Both the position numbers and the translations under genes were made by a program. The notes beneath the pieces are model-generated. The model saw nothing but the letters and a program-made list of their open reading frames with translations. It was not told the DNA's origin and did no database searches. Positions 24,286 to 24,550 of a DNA stretch of 24,550 nt are shown piece by piece. Position 1 is the stretch's first letter. Each line of letters begins with the position of its first letter. The DNA lies in NCBI GenBank assembly GCA_047623825.1, contig JBLHOS010000046.1, positions 1-24,550 of the forward strand, in the 5' to 3' direction. The stretch is from JBLHOS01 sp047623825. GTDB lineage: Bacteria > Pseudomonadota > Alphaproteobacteria > Rhodobacterales > Rhodobacteraceae.

Positions 24286-24550
24286 ATGAAGATGACGAGA
24301 TACAGCGAACCCCAAATCCTTGCGATCCTGCGCCAAGCTGAGGGTAGCGTGCCGGTGGCCGAGCTTTGTCGTGAGCATGGGATGAGGAATGCCAGCTTCT
24401 ATAAATGGCGGGCACAATATGGCGGCATGCCCTCTCGGGCTTTTGCTTTGCAAAGCCCTGCCGGGTAACAGATGCGTCCATGATTGCCCAGACCAAGGCA
24501 CTCGAAGACGAGAACCGGCGTCTCAAGAGTTGGAGCGGTTAGAAAAGGCC
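24286..24550 (+). pseudogene. IS3-family OrfA transposase, disrupted
   Basis: The frame starts with MKMTRYSEPQILAILRQAEG, then VPVAELCREHGM and ASFYKWRAQYGGM, the standard OrfA helix-turn-helix. GAGGAG lies 6 bases upstream of the ATG. After YGGM the frame enters foreign sequence (PSRAFALQSPAG) and stops at 24466-24468. Normal homology resumes in another frame at 24471 (DASMIAQTKALEDENRRLK), so about 41 bases are inserted; they form hairpin insert B. A further one-base shift near 24526 is possible, because the bases after it read LERLEKA in a third frame. The gene continues beyond the window. Confidence 0.75.
24430..24470 (+). repeat. Hairpin insert B (small mobile-looking element)
   Basis: This sequence interrupts OrfA. 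The layout is CCC (24430-24432), TCTC (24433-24436), GGGC, bulged T, TTTGC, loop TTT, GCAAA, GCCC (24455-24458), TGCC (24459-24462), GGG, five bases, then GATGC (24471-24475), where OrfA homology resumes. The stem differs in sequence from insert A (209-246), but the CCTCTC and TGCCGG blocks, the internal loop TCTC/TGCC, and the six-base gap to GATGC are the same. It introduces an in-frame TAA. Confidence 0.65.

Larger units (their letters stand above)
24241..24550 (+). mobile_element. IS3-family insertion sequence, left end (truncated by window edge)
   Basis: The element probably starts near the TG at 24241 and continues beyond the window. It carries an OrfA-type transposase start 45 bases inside, as expected for IS3 elements. 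It abuts the truncated GntR gene. The terminal repeat cannot be confirmed because the right end is not visible, and the exact left boundary within 24214-24241 is uncertain. Confidence 0.6.

Overview
The window looks like a chromosomal piece of a marine alphaproteobacterium of the Roseobacter/Rhodobacteraceae type. This is inferred from moderately high GC, the ectABCD-ask gene order behind a MarR-type regulator, and the protein character; it was not tested by any search. Both edges are insertion-sequence scars. The core holds two metabolic blocks.

Left edge (1-702): the 3' end of a broken IS5-family (IS903-like) transposase with its right inverted repeat, joined directly to the tail of a Gfo/Idh/MocA oxidoreductase whose front is lost. 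Minus-strand operon (849-7862, transcribed right to left): periplasmic sugar-binding protein, strong intercistronic hairpin, short-chain dehydrogenase (SDR), two RbsC-type permeases, RbsA-type double ATPase, beta-hydroxyacid dehydrogenase and ThuA-like protein. This is an import and first-oxidation module for a sugar, polyol or similar small hydroxylated compound.

Plus-strand operon (8074-17785, divergent from the first): an unusual regulator made of a winged helix fused to a family-1 ABC solute-binding domain, a second SDR, an M24-fold protein with an altered metal site, E1 alpha and E1 beta of a 2-oxoacid/acetoin dehydrogenase-type complex, a lipoyl-bearing E2-like protein with a degenerate acyltransferase end, an aldehyde dehydrogenase, and a separate E2 catalytic protein without lipoyl domains. 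No E3 gene is present. The likely logic is import, oxidation of hydroxyls to a ketone or diketone, then thiamine-dependent cleavage to an acyl-CoA, with the aldehyde dehydrogenase clearing an aldehyde. The substrate cannot be read from sequence.

Right block (17907-23507): a convergent MarR regulator (EctR-like), an AT-rich control region with a good sigma70-type promoter and a 14-bp palindrome in its spacer, then ectA-ectB-ectC-ectD-ask, a complete ectoine/5-hydroxyectoine pathway with its dedicated aspartokinase. Right edge (23749-24550): a GntR/FCD regulator that has lost its DNA-binding front, next to the left end of an IS3-family element.

The most unusual signal is a pair of about 40-nt hairpin inserts, one inside each of the two unrelated transposase genes. 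Both have the plan CCTCTC - variable palindromic stem - TGCCGG - 6 nt - GATGC, and both break the reading frame. They look like two copies of a very small, structure-conserved mobile element.
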